From NCBI RefSeq assembly GCF_003712105.1, contig NZ_RHLG01000001.1, positions 496,001 to 560,000 of the forward strand: a DNA stretch of 64,000 nt, in the 5' to 3' direction. This DNA comes from Winogradskyella sp. GTDB taxonomy: Bacteria; Bacteroidota; Bacteroidia; Flavobacteriales; Flavobacteriaceae. Position 1 is the stretch's first letter. Every line of letters begins with the position of its first letter. A program made the translations under genes and the position numbers. Of the stretch, positions 1 through 8,247 are shown piece by piece. Below the pieces are notes generated by a model. The model saw only the letters and a program-made list of their open reading frames with translations, was not told where the DNA came from and made no database searches.

Positions 1-1
1 G

Positions 2-1627
2 TTGAAAGCTAACGGTAAGTACGAAGCCTCAAATGAGCAGATGAAGCGTTTTGCATCAATGCGTCCGGCGGATATGAGAGCTATTGCATTTAAAGAAAAC
101 CCTGACTATCTGCCAAAAATTTTAGAAAAAACGGAAAAGTTTAATCTTCAAAACGTAGAATTTAATTCGCCTGTATCTGATTTTGGCGGTACAGTCAATG
201 GAAGCAACATTTATTTTGCCTCTGCCAGAAATGATAACAGAAAGACGTACAAGTGGAATGATGAACCATTCTTAGATATGTACGCTGTTCAGAAAAATAC
301 AGATGGTGGTTACCTAGATGCGGTAAAACTAAATAACGATATTAACACCAAATATCACGAAGGATTAGCAGCATTTTCACCAGATGGTAATACTATGTAT
401 TTTACAAGGGAAAGCTATTTTGAAAAGGTATATGAAAAAGATTCTTTAACACGTATAAAGTATAGCCAACTGTATCTTTTTAAGGCCACAAAAACTGGTG
501 CTGATTGGGATACTGTAGAAGCTCTAGATATTAACAGCAAGGATTACTCGATAAAAAACCCTTCTGTGAGCCAAGACGGGAAGACCATTTATTTCGCATC
601 TAATAAACCAGGAGGTTACGGTAACTACGATATTTATAAAGCTGCTATCAATGCTGATGGTAGTGTCGGTGCGCCAGAGAATTTAGGGCAAAAAGTAAAT
701 ACCGAAGGTCAAGAAATGTTCCCATTTATAAGTAGCGACCAAACACTTTACTTTTCTTCTAATGGCCATATGGGTCTTGGCGGTTTAGACGTGTTTTATA
801 CTAAAGAAATTGATGGTAAAATTGCACCTGTACGTAATATTGGCGTGCCTATTAATAGCAATGCTGACGACTTTGCATTTACGATTAGTAGTGATAACGA
901 ATCTGGATATGTATCCTCTAATAGAGCAGGCGGAAAAGGTAGCGATGATATTTATGAGTTTAAAAAATTACAACCGCTATGTGATGTCATTGTGATTGCT
1001 GAAGTTTTAGATGACGAAACTAGATTACCTCTTCAAGGTGCAACCGTAACTCTAGTTGATGATCAAGGTAACAGGGTTGTTTCAAAAAATACTGACGCTT
1101 CAGGACATGTGGAATTTTTAGTAGAATGTGAAAGCACATCTGAACTAGAAGTGGTTATGGATGGTTACGATAGTAAAAAAGTTACGGTTAAAACTACTAG
1201 AGACGAAGAAGAAAATGTGAGAATCTCTTTAGACCCAATTGAAAAAATAATAGTTGAAGATAAGATTGAGCTTGCTCCAATTTATTTTGATTTCGATAAA
1301 TCTAATATCACTGCAAAAGCTGCGTTTGAACTAGATAAACTCGTTCAGATAATGAACAAATACCCCGATTTGGTTGTTAAAGCTACATCACATACCGATT
1401 ATATAGGGTCTAATGCCTACAACTTAAGATTATCAGACAGAAGAGCTAAAACGACGGTTCAGTATGTAATTTCTAAAGGCATAAATGCCTCTAGGATCTC
1501 GGGCGAAGGAAAAGGCGAAACAGAACCAAAAATTAAGTGTGGTACAAATTGTACAGATGAAGAACGCCAAACAAACAGACGTTCTGAGTTCCTTATTGTA
1601 AGCGGAGGACCATCATCTGAAGAATAA
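2..1627 (+). CDS. PorE-like OmpA-family protein, 5' partial
   Basis: The reading frame is open at the left window edge, so the N-terminus (usually a lipoprotein signal and TPR region in this family) is missing; the TTG at position 2 is not taken as a true start. Visible order: four PD40/WD40-like propeller blades (for example FSPDGNTMYFT, SQDGKTIYFASNK, SSDQTLYFSSNG, ending in DIY or DVF), a carboxypeptidase-regulatory-like beta domain around residues 335-410, and an OmpA peptidoglycan-binding domain around 425-535 with the usual IYFDFDKSNI and RRAKTTVQYV segments. The order PD40, regulatory domain, OmpA matches PorE, the component that anchors the type IX secretion complex to peptidoglycan, and its flavobacterial relatives that sit beside porP/sprF. 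Assignment to the T9SS rather than a general OmpA protein is inference, because the upstream gene is not visible. Confidence 0.85.
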   Translation: MKANGKYEASNEQMKRFASMRPADMRAIAFKENPDYLPKILEKTEKFNLQNVEFNSPVSDFGGTVNGSNIYFASARNDNRKTYKWNDEPFLDMYAVQKNTDGGYLDAVKLNNDINTKYHEGLAAFSPDGNTMYFTRESYFEKVYEKDSLTRIKYSQLYLFKATKTGADWDTVEALDINSKDYSIKNPSVSQDGKTIYFASNKPGGYGNYDIYKAAINADGSVGAPENLGQKVNTEGQEMFPFISSDQTLYFSSNGHMGLGGLDVFYTKEIDGKIAPVRNIGVPINSNADDFAFTISSDNESGYVSSNRAGGKGSDDIYEFKKLQPLCDVIVIAEVLDDETRLPLQGATVTLVDDQGNRVVSKNTDASGHVEFLVECESTSELEVVMDGYDSKKVTVKTTRDEEENVRISLDPIEKIIVEDKIELAPIYFDFDKSNITAKAAFELDKLVQIMNKYPDLVVKATSHTDYIGSNAYNLRLSDRRAKTTVQYVISKGINASRISGEGKGETEPKIKCGTNCTDEERQTNRRSEFLIVSGGPSSEE

Positions 1628-1652
1628 TAGTATAAATCTCTATAAGTCATTT

Positions 1653-1683
1653 AAAAAGCACAAGTTGACCTTGTGCTTTTTTT
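1653..1683. terminator. Bidirectional intrinsic terminator
   Basis: A 12-bp stem AAAAAGCACAAG/CTTGTGCTTTTT with a five-base loop, A-rich on the left and T-rich on the right. It serves both the OmpA gene (plus) and the convergent CYTH gene, whose stop codon lies just inside it. Confidence 0.85.
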
Positions 1684-2152
1684 ATGTCCAAGTTTTATAA
1701 GGGTGCTTTGCTAATTGAGCGTTATAATATTTTACTTGCCCTGTAACTTCTTTTCCTAACCATTTGGGTTTTTTAAAGGCTTCATTTTTGGATGACAACT
1801 CTATTTCGGCAACAATTAAACCCTTATTATCACCAAAAAATTCATCTACCTCAAATACATGATTATCTAATTTAACTTCGTAACGCGTTTTATCTATAAT
1901 TCCAGGTTCGCATAGCAGCAATAATGCTTCAGCGTCTTCAAGAGTAATTTCTTTTTCCCATTCAAAACGAGACAAACCATCATCAGAAGACAATCCTTTA
2001 ATCGTTAAAAAACCATTGTCTTTTTTAACCCTAACTCTAACGGTGCGTTCTTTATCACTATTTAAAAAGCCTTGCTTTATTACATAAGTTTTAAAAGCTT
2101 CTTCCTTAAAAGCATCAGATGTTACTAGAAATTTTCGTTCTATTTCAATCAT
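1682..2152 (-). CDS. CYTH-domain protein (triphosphatase/adenylyl cyclase class IV superfamily)
   Basis: This 156-residue protein begins with the CYTH signature ExExK (IEIERKF at residues 2-8) and keeps the alternating charged strands of the triphosphate tunnel (VRVRVKK, FLTIKG, FEWEKEI, RYEV, FEVDEF, AEIEL). Bacterial single-domain CYTH proteins of this length are inorganic triphosphatases or thiamine triphosphatases that need a divalent metal; the exact substrate cannot be read from sequence. The gene is 16 nt downstream of a secreted hypothetical protein on the same strand and ends in the shared terminator. Start taken as the only ATG before the ExExK motif. Confidence 0.85.
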   Translation of the reverse strand: MIEIERKFLVTSDAFKEEAFKTYVIKQGFLNSDKERTVRVRVKKDNGFLTIKGLSSDDGLSRFEWEKEITLEDAEALLLLCEPGIIDKTRYEVKLDNHVFEVDEFFGDNKGLIVAEIELSSKNEAFKKPKWLGKEVTGQVKYYNAQLAKHPYKTWT

Positions 2153-2168
2153 TGAACTAAATTGAGTA

Positions 2169-2804
2169 TTAGTCTTTCTTACAATTGTTGTTATAGTAGT
2201 TTACTATTTTTGTTAAATCGTATTCAAATTCCAAAGCCTTTATTTTCTGTTTTAAATCGCTACAATCGGAAAAAAATCTTGCAAGCATCTCAATAAAAAA
2301 CCGCTTTGTTCTTTTGTGACCTGTGAAGGTTGTGAGATACTCTATATCTGAATCCGTTTTCTCTTTTACGAAATAGTCAATAATCATATAAGACCCACCC
2401 AATGTTCCAGAAAATGTAGAAGGTTCTCCTAAACTATAAAATGAAGGACTTCCACCTCCATAAGAGGTTTGGCTAAATAGAGTAATATTGCCGGCAGCAA
2501 GTTCAATTAAAAGAATCCTTTCCTTCTCATCTTCTGGATTTTTAAAAAACTCATAATTCCCAGATTGTTTACCCTCATAAATTTCTATTCTCTTAATAAA
2601 ATCCTTTTTAAATTCTTTACCGCTTTCTCGTTTTGTTTCTCTAAACAAAATATTACCATTGGCCATAATCTTGACATACCCATCAAAACTTAAACTCTTT
2701 TTTTCCTCAATGAGCGTGATCTTTCCTTTGCGCTTTTGGGCATAGCTATTGAAAATTGTTAGAATACTTAATAACGCAAATATTATCTGTAATTTAATTT
2801 TCAT
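2169..2804 (-). CDS. Secreted hypothetical protein
   Basis: A 211-residue protein with a clear N-terminal signal peptide (KIKLQIIFALLSILTIFNSYAQ, cleavage probably after the Ala of SYAQ). The mature part is mixed alpha/beta, with a glycine/serine-rich segment in the middle (TSYGGGSPSFYSLGE) and several short strand-like motifs with Lys and Glu. I recognise no family. It reads into the CYTH gene with a 16-nt gap, so the two may share a transcript. A periplasmic or outer-surface location is likely; function unknown. Confidence 0.7.
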   Translation of the reverse strand: MKIKLQIIFALLSILTIFNSYAQKRKGKITLIEEKKSLSFDGYVKIMANGNILFRETKRESGKEFKKDFIKRIEIYEGKQSGNYEFFKNPEDEKERILLIELAAGNITLFSQTSYGGGSPSFYSLGEPSTFSGTLGGSYMIIDYFVKEKTDSDIEYLTTFTGHKRTKRFFIEMLARFFSDCSDLKQKIKALEFEYDLTKIVNYYNNNCKKD

Positions 2805-3007
2805 TAATTATTTTTCTTCGATTAACTGATGTAAAAATATTCATTATACTAATTAAACAGCGTATTATGCTTTAAAAGCACAAGATAATACCAAAACATA
2901 CGATGTATTTCAATTATAAAGCTGTAATAATTAGTTTAAATTTAAACCTATTTTTCATTCATTAAAAACATAAAACAGTTTATCTTTCAACTCAAATACT
3001 GATATCT

Positions 3008-3472
3008 ATGAGTAAAAAAATACTAGTACTTTTTTTGGGCCTTTTATTCCAAGTTTCTGTGGCACAAGAAAACGTAACTTCTTCTGGGAAAAGCAGTCAA
3101 TCTGCTAGTGGAAAATCAGCGTATTCGGTTGGTTTAATACACTATAAACCCTCAGAAGGCCCAGGCGGAAGTTCTTCAACTGGCTCCCAAGTTTCGTTTG
3201 AAGTTTTAACCTCATTAAGCTTAGATACGGAAGAGTTAATCTCTTTAAATATTTTTCCAAATCCAACTTCAGATTATATCATGATTAATCTAAGAGAGAT
3301 GTCTCAACTTTCCTATCAAATTTATGATATAACCGGAAAACAATTATTAAAAGGAAAAATTGAAAACACGGATACAAAAATCAACCTTAAACCTATAACG
3401 TCTTCTATATGTATCTTAAATATTTATAAAGACAATACCCTATTCGAATCCCATAAAATAATTAAAAAATAA
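3008..3472 (+). CDS. Small secreted protein with type IX sorting domain
   Basis: 154 residues: signal peptide (SKKILVLFLGLLFQVSVAQ), a low-complexity Ser/Gly/Lys segment (about residues 22-60), and a C-terminal type A T9SS sorting domain of about 80 residues. The sorting domain shows the diagnostic start LNIFPNPTSDYI, the middle YQIYDITGKQLLKGK and the ending with a Lys-rich tail (SHKIIKK). Such domains direct export by the type IX system and are removed at the cell surface. There is hardly any cargo domain between signal and sorting domain, so the mature product would be a short Ser/Gly-rich peptide. The next gene starts 9 nt downstream, suggesting co-transcription. Confidence 0.85.
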   Translation: MSKKILVLFLGLLFQVSVAQENVTSSGKSSQSASGKSAYSVGLIHYKPSEGPGGSSSTGSQVSFEVLTSLSLDTEELISLNIFPNPTSDYIMINLREMSQLSYQIYDITGKQLLKGKIENTDTKINLKPITSSICILNIYKDNTLFESHKIIKK

Positions 3473-3481
3473 TCTACCAAT

Positions 3482-4537
3482 ATGAAAAAAGTTTACACTG
3501 TTTTAGCTGCATTACTGTTCACCTTTACTATTAATGCTCAAGCACCAGAATTAATGAGTTATCAAGCAATTATAAGAGCTGCTGACGATGCATTAATTAT
3601 AAATAGTCCTATTGGTATTAGAATAAGTATTCTAGAAGGTTCAGCAACAGGAACTACGGTTTACTCGGAGACTCATACAGCATCTACTAATGATAACGGT
3701 TTGGTTGTATTAGAGATTGGCTCTGGAGCTACAACAGACAATTTTGCCTCGATAGATTGGGGTAACGGAACCTACTTTATTAAGTCTGAAACTGACCCAA
3801 ATGGTGGTACCACATATTCTATAGAAGGTACAAGTCAATTATTAAGTGTGCCTTATGCATTATATGCATCGCGAACAACTACCGTAGAAACTGGTGCAGA
3901 TGGATTATCTGATGTGCAAATACCAACTACAAATGTGGTTTCGTCAACAAATTTCATTGTTGATGATGATAGCATTATTTACAATTACAACCCTAATACT
4001 GGTACATGGACGTCGCAAAACGTATCTTCTTTTGTTGGAAGCTCTAACGTTATTACATCTAACGGAAATTTTTTAGTCTCAGATGATGAAGTAATGTATG
4101 GCTATTCTGCGGTAAATGACTCATGGTCTTCACAAAGCGTATCGTCTTTTGTAGGTAACTCTAATGTCATTAGTTCTGACGGCAATTTTTTAGTTTCTGA
4201 TGACAGCGTTATGTATGCTTTTAATGGCAATACTGGCACATGGTCTTCGCAGAGTGTATCGTCTTTTGTAGGCAACTCCAATGTGATTAGTTCTAGCGGA
4301 AATTTTTTAGTTTCTGACGATAGTATTATGTATGCTTTTAATACAAAAACCAATAATTGGTCTTCGCAAAGCGTATCATCTTTTGTAGGTAACTCTAATG
4401 TAGTTGCTTCTAATGGGACTTTTCTTGTTAGTGATGATAGCGTGATATATGCCTTTAGTGCTGTTATTGGCACATGGTCTTCGCAAAGTGTGTCGTCTTT
4501 TGTTGGTACATCAAATATATCGCAATCAAGTAACTAA
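3482..4537 (+). CDS. Secreted repeat protein with flavobacterial fibre-type N-terminal domain
   Basis: 351 residues. After a signal peptide (KKVYTVLAALLFTFTINAQ) comes a beta domain, residues about 20-130, with MSYQAIIR, ISILEG, TVYSETH, GLVVLEIG, SVPYALYAS. This is the N-terminal module commonly seen in Bacteroidota tail-fibre/collagen-like surface proteins. Residues about 150-351 consist of 39-residue tandem repeats with core WSSQSVSSFVG...FLVSDDSVMYAF. The C-terminus has neither the intramolecular chaperone domain (peptidase S74) usual for this architecture nor a T9SS sorting domain, so it may be shortened or depend on a partner. It lies 9 nt behind a T9SS cargo gene. Surface adhesion or structural role is inference. 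Confidence 0.75.
   Translation: MKKVYTVLAALLFTFTINAQAPELMSYQAIIRAADDALIINSPIGIRISILEGSATGTTVYSETHTASTNDNGLVVLEIGSGATTDNFASIDWGNGTYFIKSETDPNGGTTYSIEGTSQLLSVPYALYASRTTTVETGADGLSDVQIPTTNVVSSTNFIVDDDSIIYNYNPNTGTWTSQNVSSFVGSSNVITSNGNFLVSDDEVMYGYSAVNDSWSSQSVSSFVGNSNVISSDGNFLVSDDSVMYAFNGNTGTWSSQSVSSFVGNSNVISSSGNFLVSDDSIMYAFNTKTNNWSSQSVSSFVGNSNVVASNGTFLVSDDSVIYAFSAVIGTWSSQSVSSFVGTSNISQSSN
3928..4534 (+). repeat. 117-bp in-frame tandem repeat array
   Basis: Trp codons that open each unit fall at 4007, 4124, 4241, 4358 and 4475, exactly 117 bp (39 codons) apart, flanked by a partial unit on the left (from about 3928) and a truncated one on the right. Units differ mainly at a variable stretch around YAFNGNTGT and at synonymous sites, so the array is coding and probably arose by recent unit duplication. 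Unit pattern resembles a beta-propeller blade. Confidence 0.9.
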
Positions 4538-4555
4538 GGTTTATCTCAACCTTAG
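4534..4555 (+). terminator. Possible hairpin terminator
   Basis: Stem CTAAGGTT/AACCTTAG with a six-base loop, overlapping the stop codon of the repeat protein. The following bases are only moderately T-rich, so termination strength is uncertain. Confidence 0.4.
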
Positions 4556-4610
4556 TGATTGATTTTATTTAGCCTCTCTTTGTGTGACTAATAAGCATTA
4601 CATTTACTTT

Positions 4611-5720
4611 ATGCTTGAAGGTTTACCAATAAGAAAGATAATTCACGTAGATATGGATGCATTTTATGCTTCCGTAGAACAGATGGATAATCCTGAACTT
4701 AAAGGAAAAGCGCTAGCTGTTGGTGGTGGCGGAAAGCGTGGTGTCATTAGTGCTGCCAGTTACGAGGCTAGAAAGTTTGGTGTAAAAAGTGCTATGTCTG
4801 GTAGATTGGCCGAAAAGCTTTGCCCGCATTTAATCTTTGTAAGACCACGTTTTGATAGATATAGCGAAATTTCTAAAAAAATAAAACGCATTTTCTTAGA
4901 TTATACAGATTTGGTCGAACCATTATCCCTAGACGAAGCATATCTAGACGTCACCGAAAATAAAATTGGTTTGCCAAGCGCTACATTAATTGCTCAAAAG
5001 ATACGAGAACGTATTTATAATGAAGTTGGCTTAACAGCATCCGCAGGCATTTCTATTAATAAATTTATCGCCAAAGTTGCTAGCGATTACAATAAGCCTA
5101 ACGGGCAAAAAACGGTTAACCCTGAAGATGTTAATCAGTTTTTAGAAGATTTAGACATCCGAAAATTCTACGGCGTTGGTAAAGTCACTGCAGAAAAAAT
5201 GTACCAAAAAGGCATCTTTACAGGGAAAGAATTAAAATCTAAAAGTCTAGAATATTTAGATAAAAACTTCGGAAAATCTGGTCGTTACTATTATTATGTG
5301 GTTAGGGGTATCCATAATAGCGAAGTAAAGCCAAACCGCATTAGAAAATCTCTAGCTGCTGAGCGAACATTTAGTGAAAACTTATCATCTGAAGTCTTTA
5401 TGCTAGAAAAATTAGAGCATATTGCTGAAGAAGTGTCTAAACGCTTACAAAGGAGTAAAGTTGCAGGAAAAACAATAACTCTCAAAATAAAATATAGTGA
5501 CTTTACCTTACAAACGAGGAGCAAAACTTTAGCATATTATATTAGTGACAAATCTATCATTCTTGAAACTGCCAAAGATTTACTTTATCAAGAAAAACTG
5601 AATAATTCCGTACGGCTACTCGGTATTTCGTTATCTAATCTCAATACCGAAAACAAGGAAAAAAAGTCAGTAGATGTCGAAAAAAAAACCGTTAGCGTAC
5701 AGTTAAAGTTCGATTTTTAG
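4611..5720 (+). CDS. dinB: DNA polymerase IV (Y-family translesion polymerase)
   Basis: Y-family polymerase that bypasses damaged template bases. Catalytic palm motifs are present: HVDMDAFYASVEQ near the N-terminus (first Asp pair) and SLDEAYLDV (second acidic pair), with the YEARKFGVKSAM finger segment, a helix-hairpin-helix region (IRKFYGVGKVTAEKMYQKG) and the little-finger domain in the C-terminal third. The protein ends with QLKFDF, a beta-clamp-binding type tail (QLxxF-like). I chose the ATG at 4611 rather than an upstream GTG at 4584, because the nine extra residues are not typical and the ATG is followed by the conserved region at the usual distance. Length about 369 residues, normal for DinB. 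Confidence 0.95.
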   Translation: MLEGLPIRKIIHVDMDAFYASVEQMDNPELKGKALAVGGGGKRGVISAASYEARKFGVKSAMSGRLAEKLCPHLIFVRPRFDRYSEISKKIKRIFLDYTDLVEPLSLDEAYLDVTENKIGLPSATLIAQKIRERIYNEVGLTASAGISINKFIAKVASDYNKPNGQKTVNPEDVNQFLEDLDIRKFYGVGKVTAEKMYQKGIFTGKELKSKSLEYLDKNFGKSGRYYYYVVRGIHNSEVKPNRIRKSLAAERTFSENLSSEVFMLEKLEHIAEEVSKRLQRSKVAGKTITLKIKYSDFTLQTRSKTLAYYISDKSIILETAKDLLYQEKLNNSVRLLGISLSNLNTENKEKKSVDVEKKTVSVQLKFDF

Positions 5721-5771
5721 AAGATTTAGTAAGCTTTTCTTTATAAATTAAAACCTATTAAAAGTTAACAA

Positions 5772-6134
5772 ATGAAAACAAAGCTTTTGGGTGTTACACC
5801 CGTTTTACCTAGTCAAGATATTGATAGAGATATCGCTTGGTATGAAAAACACGTTGGCTTTAGGTTAATGTATAAAGACAGTATGTACGCAGTAATGTTT
5901 AGAGAAAGTATTTGCATGCACCTTCAATGGCATGCAGATACGGAAGACGATCCTTTACTTGGCGGCTCAGTTATGAAGATTTTTGTAGATAATATTGAGC
6001 CTATCTTTAAGGAGTTTTTAGAGCGTCAAACGGTTACGTCAGATAAGCTTAGACGCAACACAGCTTGGGGCACTCACGAGTTTGGGTTTTATGACCTTAA
6101 TAATAATGCTGTTTTTATTGTCCAAGACGTGTAG
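5772..6134 (+). CDS. VOC (glyoxalase/bleomycin-resistance) family protein
   Basis: 120 residues with the beta-alpha-beta-beta-beta pattern of vicinal oxygen chelate proteins: VTPVLPSQDIDRDIAWYEKHVGF at the N-terminus, ICMHLQW in the middle and THEFGFYDLNNNAVFIVQ at the end. Potential metal or ligand residues are His in MHLQWH and Glu in HEFGFYD. Substrate cannot be told; members include bleomycin-binding proteins and isomerases. Follows dinB on the same strand with a 51-nt gap. Confidence 0.8.
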   Translation: MKTKLLGVTPVLPSQDIDRDIAWYEKHVGFRLMYKDSMYAVMFRESICMHLQWHADTEDDPLLGGSVMKIFVDNIEPIFKEFLERQTVTSDKLRRNTAWGTHEFGFYDLNNNAVFIVQDV

Positions 6135-6163
6135 AAAGCACATTTTAAACTAAAATATCAATC

Positions 6164-7150
6164 ATGAAACCACTTAGACTAATCACTTCCATTATCGCTT
6201 TTACTTTAATCCTATCTTGTAATGAAAAGGTGGAAACACCAGATGTAGTTGATTACGAAATTGATCAAAATGAAGCTGTAAAAGATGGTGTCCAGCCGTT
6301 TGCTGAGCATATCTTTTCAAAATTCGCCAATGTTAGAGATTTCACCATGAACACAGATGAAACTGAAGCCTATTTTTCATTACAAAGTCCAGCAAGAGAG
6401 TTGTCTGTAATCATGAAAATTGAAAAAATAAATGACGCTTGGCAAGATCCAGTAATCAGTCGTTTTTCTGGACGCTATACAGATTTAGAGCCTTTTTTAT
6501 CTCCAGATAATTTAAAACTTTTCTTTGTGTCTAATCGTCCAATATCAAGAGACAGTTCAACTACAAAAGACATGGATATCTGGTACGTAGAACGTGCTTC
6601 AAAAACAGATGCTTGGTCAGAACCAAAAAATATTGGAGCACCGATAAACACAGATGGTGATGAGTTTTATCCTGCAGTAGCCGGTAATGGTAATCTTTAC
6701 TTTACAGCTATAAAAAAAGAATTAGAATCTGCTGATGATATTTTTATGAGTACATGGGAAAATAACGCATATTCAGAACCCGAAATTTTAGGCCCAGGTG
6801 TTAATACCAAAGGCGCCGAATACAATGCATTTATAGCACCCGATGAATCTTATATTATTTTCGGTGGTTGGCGACGTGCAGACGGTTTAGGTTCTGGCGA
6901 TATGTATATGAGTAAAAATAATAATGGCGAGTGGACAACAGCAGAAAACCTTGGAGAAATAATAAACTCAAAACACATGGAGTTTTGTCCATTTGTAAAC
7001 AACCAAACCTTATACTTTACTAGCCGTAGAAGTAGTGTTGCACAAAAAGAAAATGGCTATTCCACTACAAAAGAACTCATATCGGAGCTTAATAAGTACG
7101 ATAATGGGTTTAGTCGTATCTATAAAGTAGATTTTGACAGCACTCAATAA
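6164..7150 (+). CDS. PD40 beta-propeller lipoprotein
   Basis: 328 residues with a lipoprotein signal (lipobox LILSC, Cys19) and a TolB-like propeller built of PD40 blades: FLSPDNLKLFFVSNRP, YPAVAGNGNLYFTA, FIAPDESYIIFGGWR and FCPFVNNQTLYFTSRR. The intervening segments carry the usual GAPINTDGDEF and LGPGVNTKGAEY linkers. Related proteins in Bacteroidota are cell-envelope lipoproteins of unknown function, often fused to OmpA domains; here the OmpA part is absent. Confidence 0.85.
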   Translation: MKPLRLITSIIAFTLILSCNEKVETPDVVDYEIDQNEAVKDGVQPFAEHIFSKFANVRDFTMNTDETEAYFSLQSPARELSVIMKIEKINDAWQDPVISRFSGRYTDLEPFLSPDNLKLFFVSNRPISRDSSTTKDMDIWYVERASKTDAWSEPKNIGAPINTDGDEFYPAVAGNGNLYFTAIKKELESADDIFMSTWENNAYSEPEILGPGVNTKGAEYNAFIAPDESYIIFGGWRRADGLGSGDMYMSKNNNGEWTTAENLGEIINSKHMEFCPFVNNQTLYFTSRRSSVAQKENGYSTTKELISELNKYDNGFSRIYKVDFDSTQ

Positions 7151-7251
7151 GGATTAATATTGGCATTGTAAAAAATTTGACCGAAATTCGCCAATGCTTA
7201 ATTTTAAGCGTAAGTAGACATATAGTATTGAAGTTTATCAGCTAATAAAAA

Positions 7252-8247
7252 ATGAATACCACAGGGAAGTTTATAATTTCATTAGATTTTGAATTATTAT
7301 GGGGCGTGAGAGATAAGAAAACACCTGACTCCTATGGCGAAAACATAATGGGTGTATGGGAAGCTATACCCAAAATGCTTGAAGCTTTCGAAAAACATAA
7401 CGTAAAAGGAACCTGGGCAACTGTCGGGTTTTTATTTGCTTCTTCCAAAAAAGAACTTCTTGAATTTTTTCCTTCGCGCAAACCTAATTATTTAAATAAA
7501 AATCTTTCTCCATATAATGGCCATTTTGAATTATTAGATGATATAGAAGAAAAAAACAAATACCACTTTGCCTCTAGCTTAATTGATCTAATACTTAAAT
7601 ATCCTAAACAGGAAATAGCAACTCATACATTTTCTCACTATTACTGCCTTGAGCCTGGTCAAACAAAGGAAGATTTTAAAGACGATACGTTGGCCGCTCT
7701 CCAAATTGCTAAGAAAAAAAATATTACGTTAAGGAGTCTGGTTTTCCCAAGAAATCAATTTAATGATGAATACTTAGAAATAATAAAGGATCTAGGTATA
7801 ACTTCTTACAGAGGAAATGAAAGGGTTTGGTTTTATGATGCTGCAAACGCAAAAGATGAAAATTTAAGAAAAAGGGTCTTTAGACTTTTAGATACTTATA
7901 TAAATATTTCTGGCCATAATTGTTATTCTTTGAAAGAAATAGCAAAAAAAGAACCTTACGATATCCCTTCGAGCAGGTTTTTGAGACCGTATTCACAAAA
8001 ATTAAAACAATTTGAAAAATTAAGGTTGAGAAGAATACTAAAGAGTATGACACACGCCGCTAAAAGAGGGGAAGTATTTCACCTTTGGTGGCATCCGCAT
8101 AATTTTGGAATTAATCAAAAAGAAAATCTTAATTTTTTGAATGATGTTCTTACACATTATGCTTTTCTAAATGAAAAATATGGTTTTGAAAGTGTGTCCA
8201 TGGAGGATTTGTCAACAATTTTACAACAAATAGATATAAATGAATAA
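7252..8247 (+). CDS. Polysaccharide deacetylase family (NodB-like) protein
   Basis: 331 residues. Metal-binding motifs of carbohydrate esterase family 4 are visible: ISLDFELLWG (Asp12 and Glu14) at the N-terminus and THTFSHYYC (His125 and His129), followed by RSLVFPRNQFND. It lacks a signal peptide, so it should be cytoplasmic, as in the WbmS-type deacetylases of O-antigen and capsule loci that act on nucleotide-linked or lipid-linked amino sugars. The C-terminal half has HLWWHPHNFG, typical of that subgroup. It overlaps the next gene by 8 nt, so the two are translationally coupled. Deacetylation followed by N-formylation of an amino sugar is a plausible joint role (inference). Confidence 0.85.
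   Translation: MNTTGKFIISLDFELLWGVRDKKTPDSYGENIMGVWEAIPKMLEAFEKHNVKGTWATVGFLFASSKKELLEFFPSRKPNYLNKNLSPYNGHFELLDDIEEKNKYHFASSLIDLILKYPKQEIATHTFSHYYCLEPGQTKEDFKDDTLAALQIAKKKNITLRSLVFPRNQFNDEYLEIIKDLGITSYRGNERVWFYDAANAKDENLRKRVFRLLDTYINISGHNCYSLKEIAKKEPYDIPSSRFLRPYSQKLKQFEKLRLRRILKSMTHAAKRGEVFHLWWHPHNFGINQKENLNFLNDVLTHYAFLNEKYGFESVSMEDLSTILQQIDINE

Noticed and set aside
2805..3007. Divergent intergenic region before the T9SS cargo gene
   Set aside because: Contains a TATCTTTC near the cargo gene, one mismatch from the -7 box, but spacing and -33 element are not convincing enough to list.
4102..4473. Antisense frame across the 117-bp repeats
   Set aside because: Shows the same period as the sense repeats and no recognisable domain; it is a by-product of the coding repeat.
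3928..4534. Regular repeats that might suggest a CRISPR array
   Set aside because: Period is 117 bp, a multiple of three, without spacer-like unique segments, and lies fully in frame in a secreted protein.
7154..7196. ATTGGC/GCCAAT inverted repeat behind the PD40 lipoprotein gene
   Set aside because: Only six base pairs with a loop of about 25 bases and no T-tract; likely chance.
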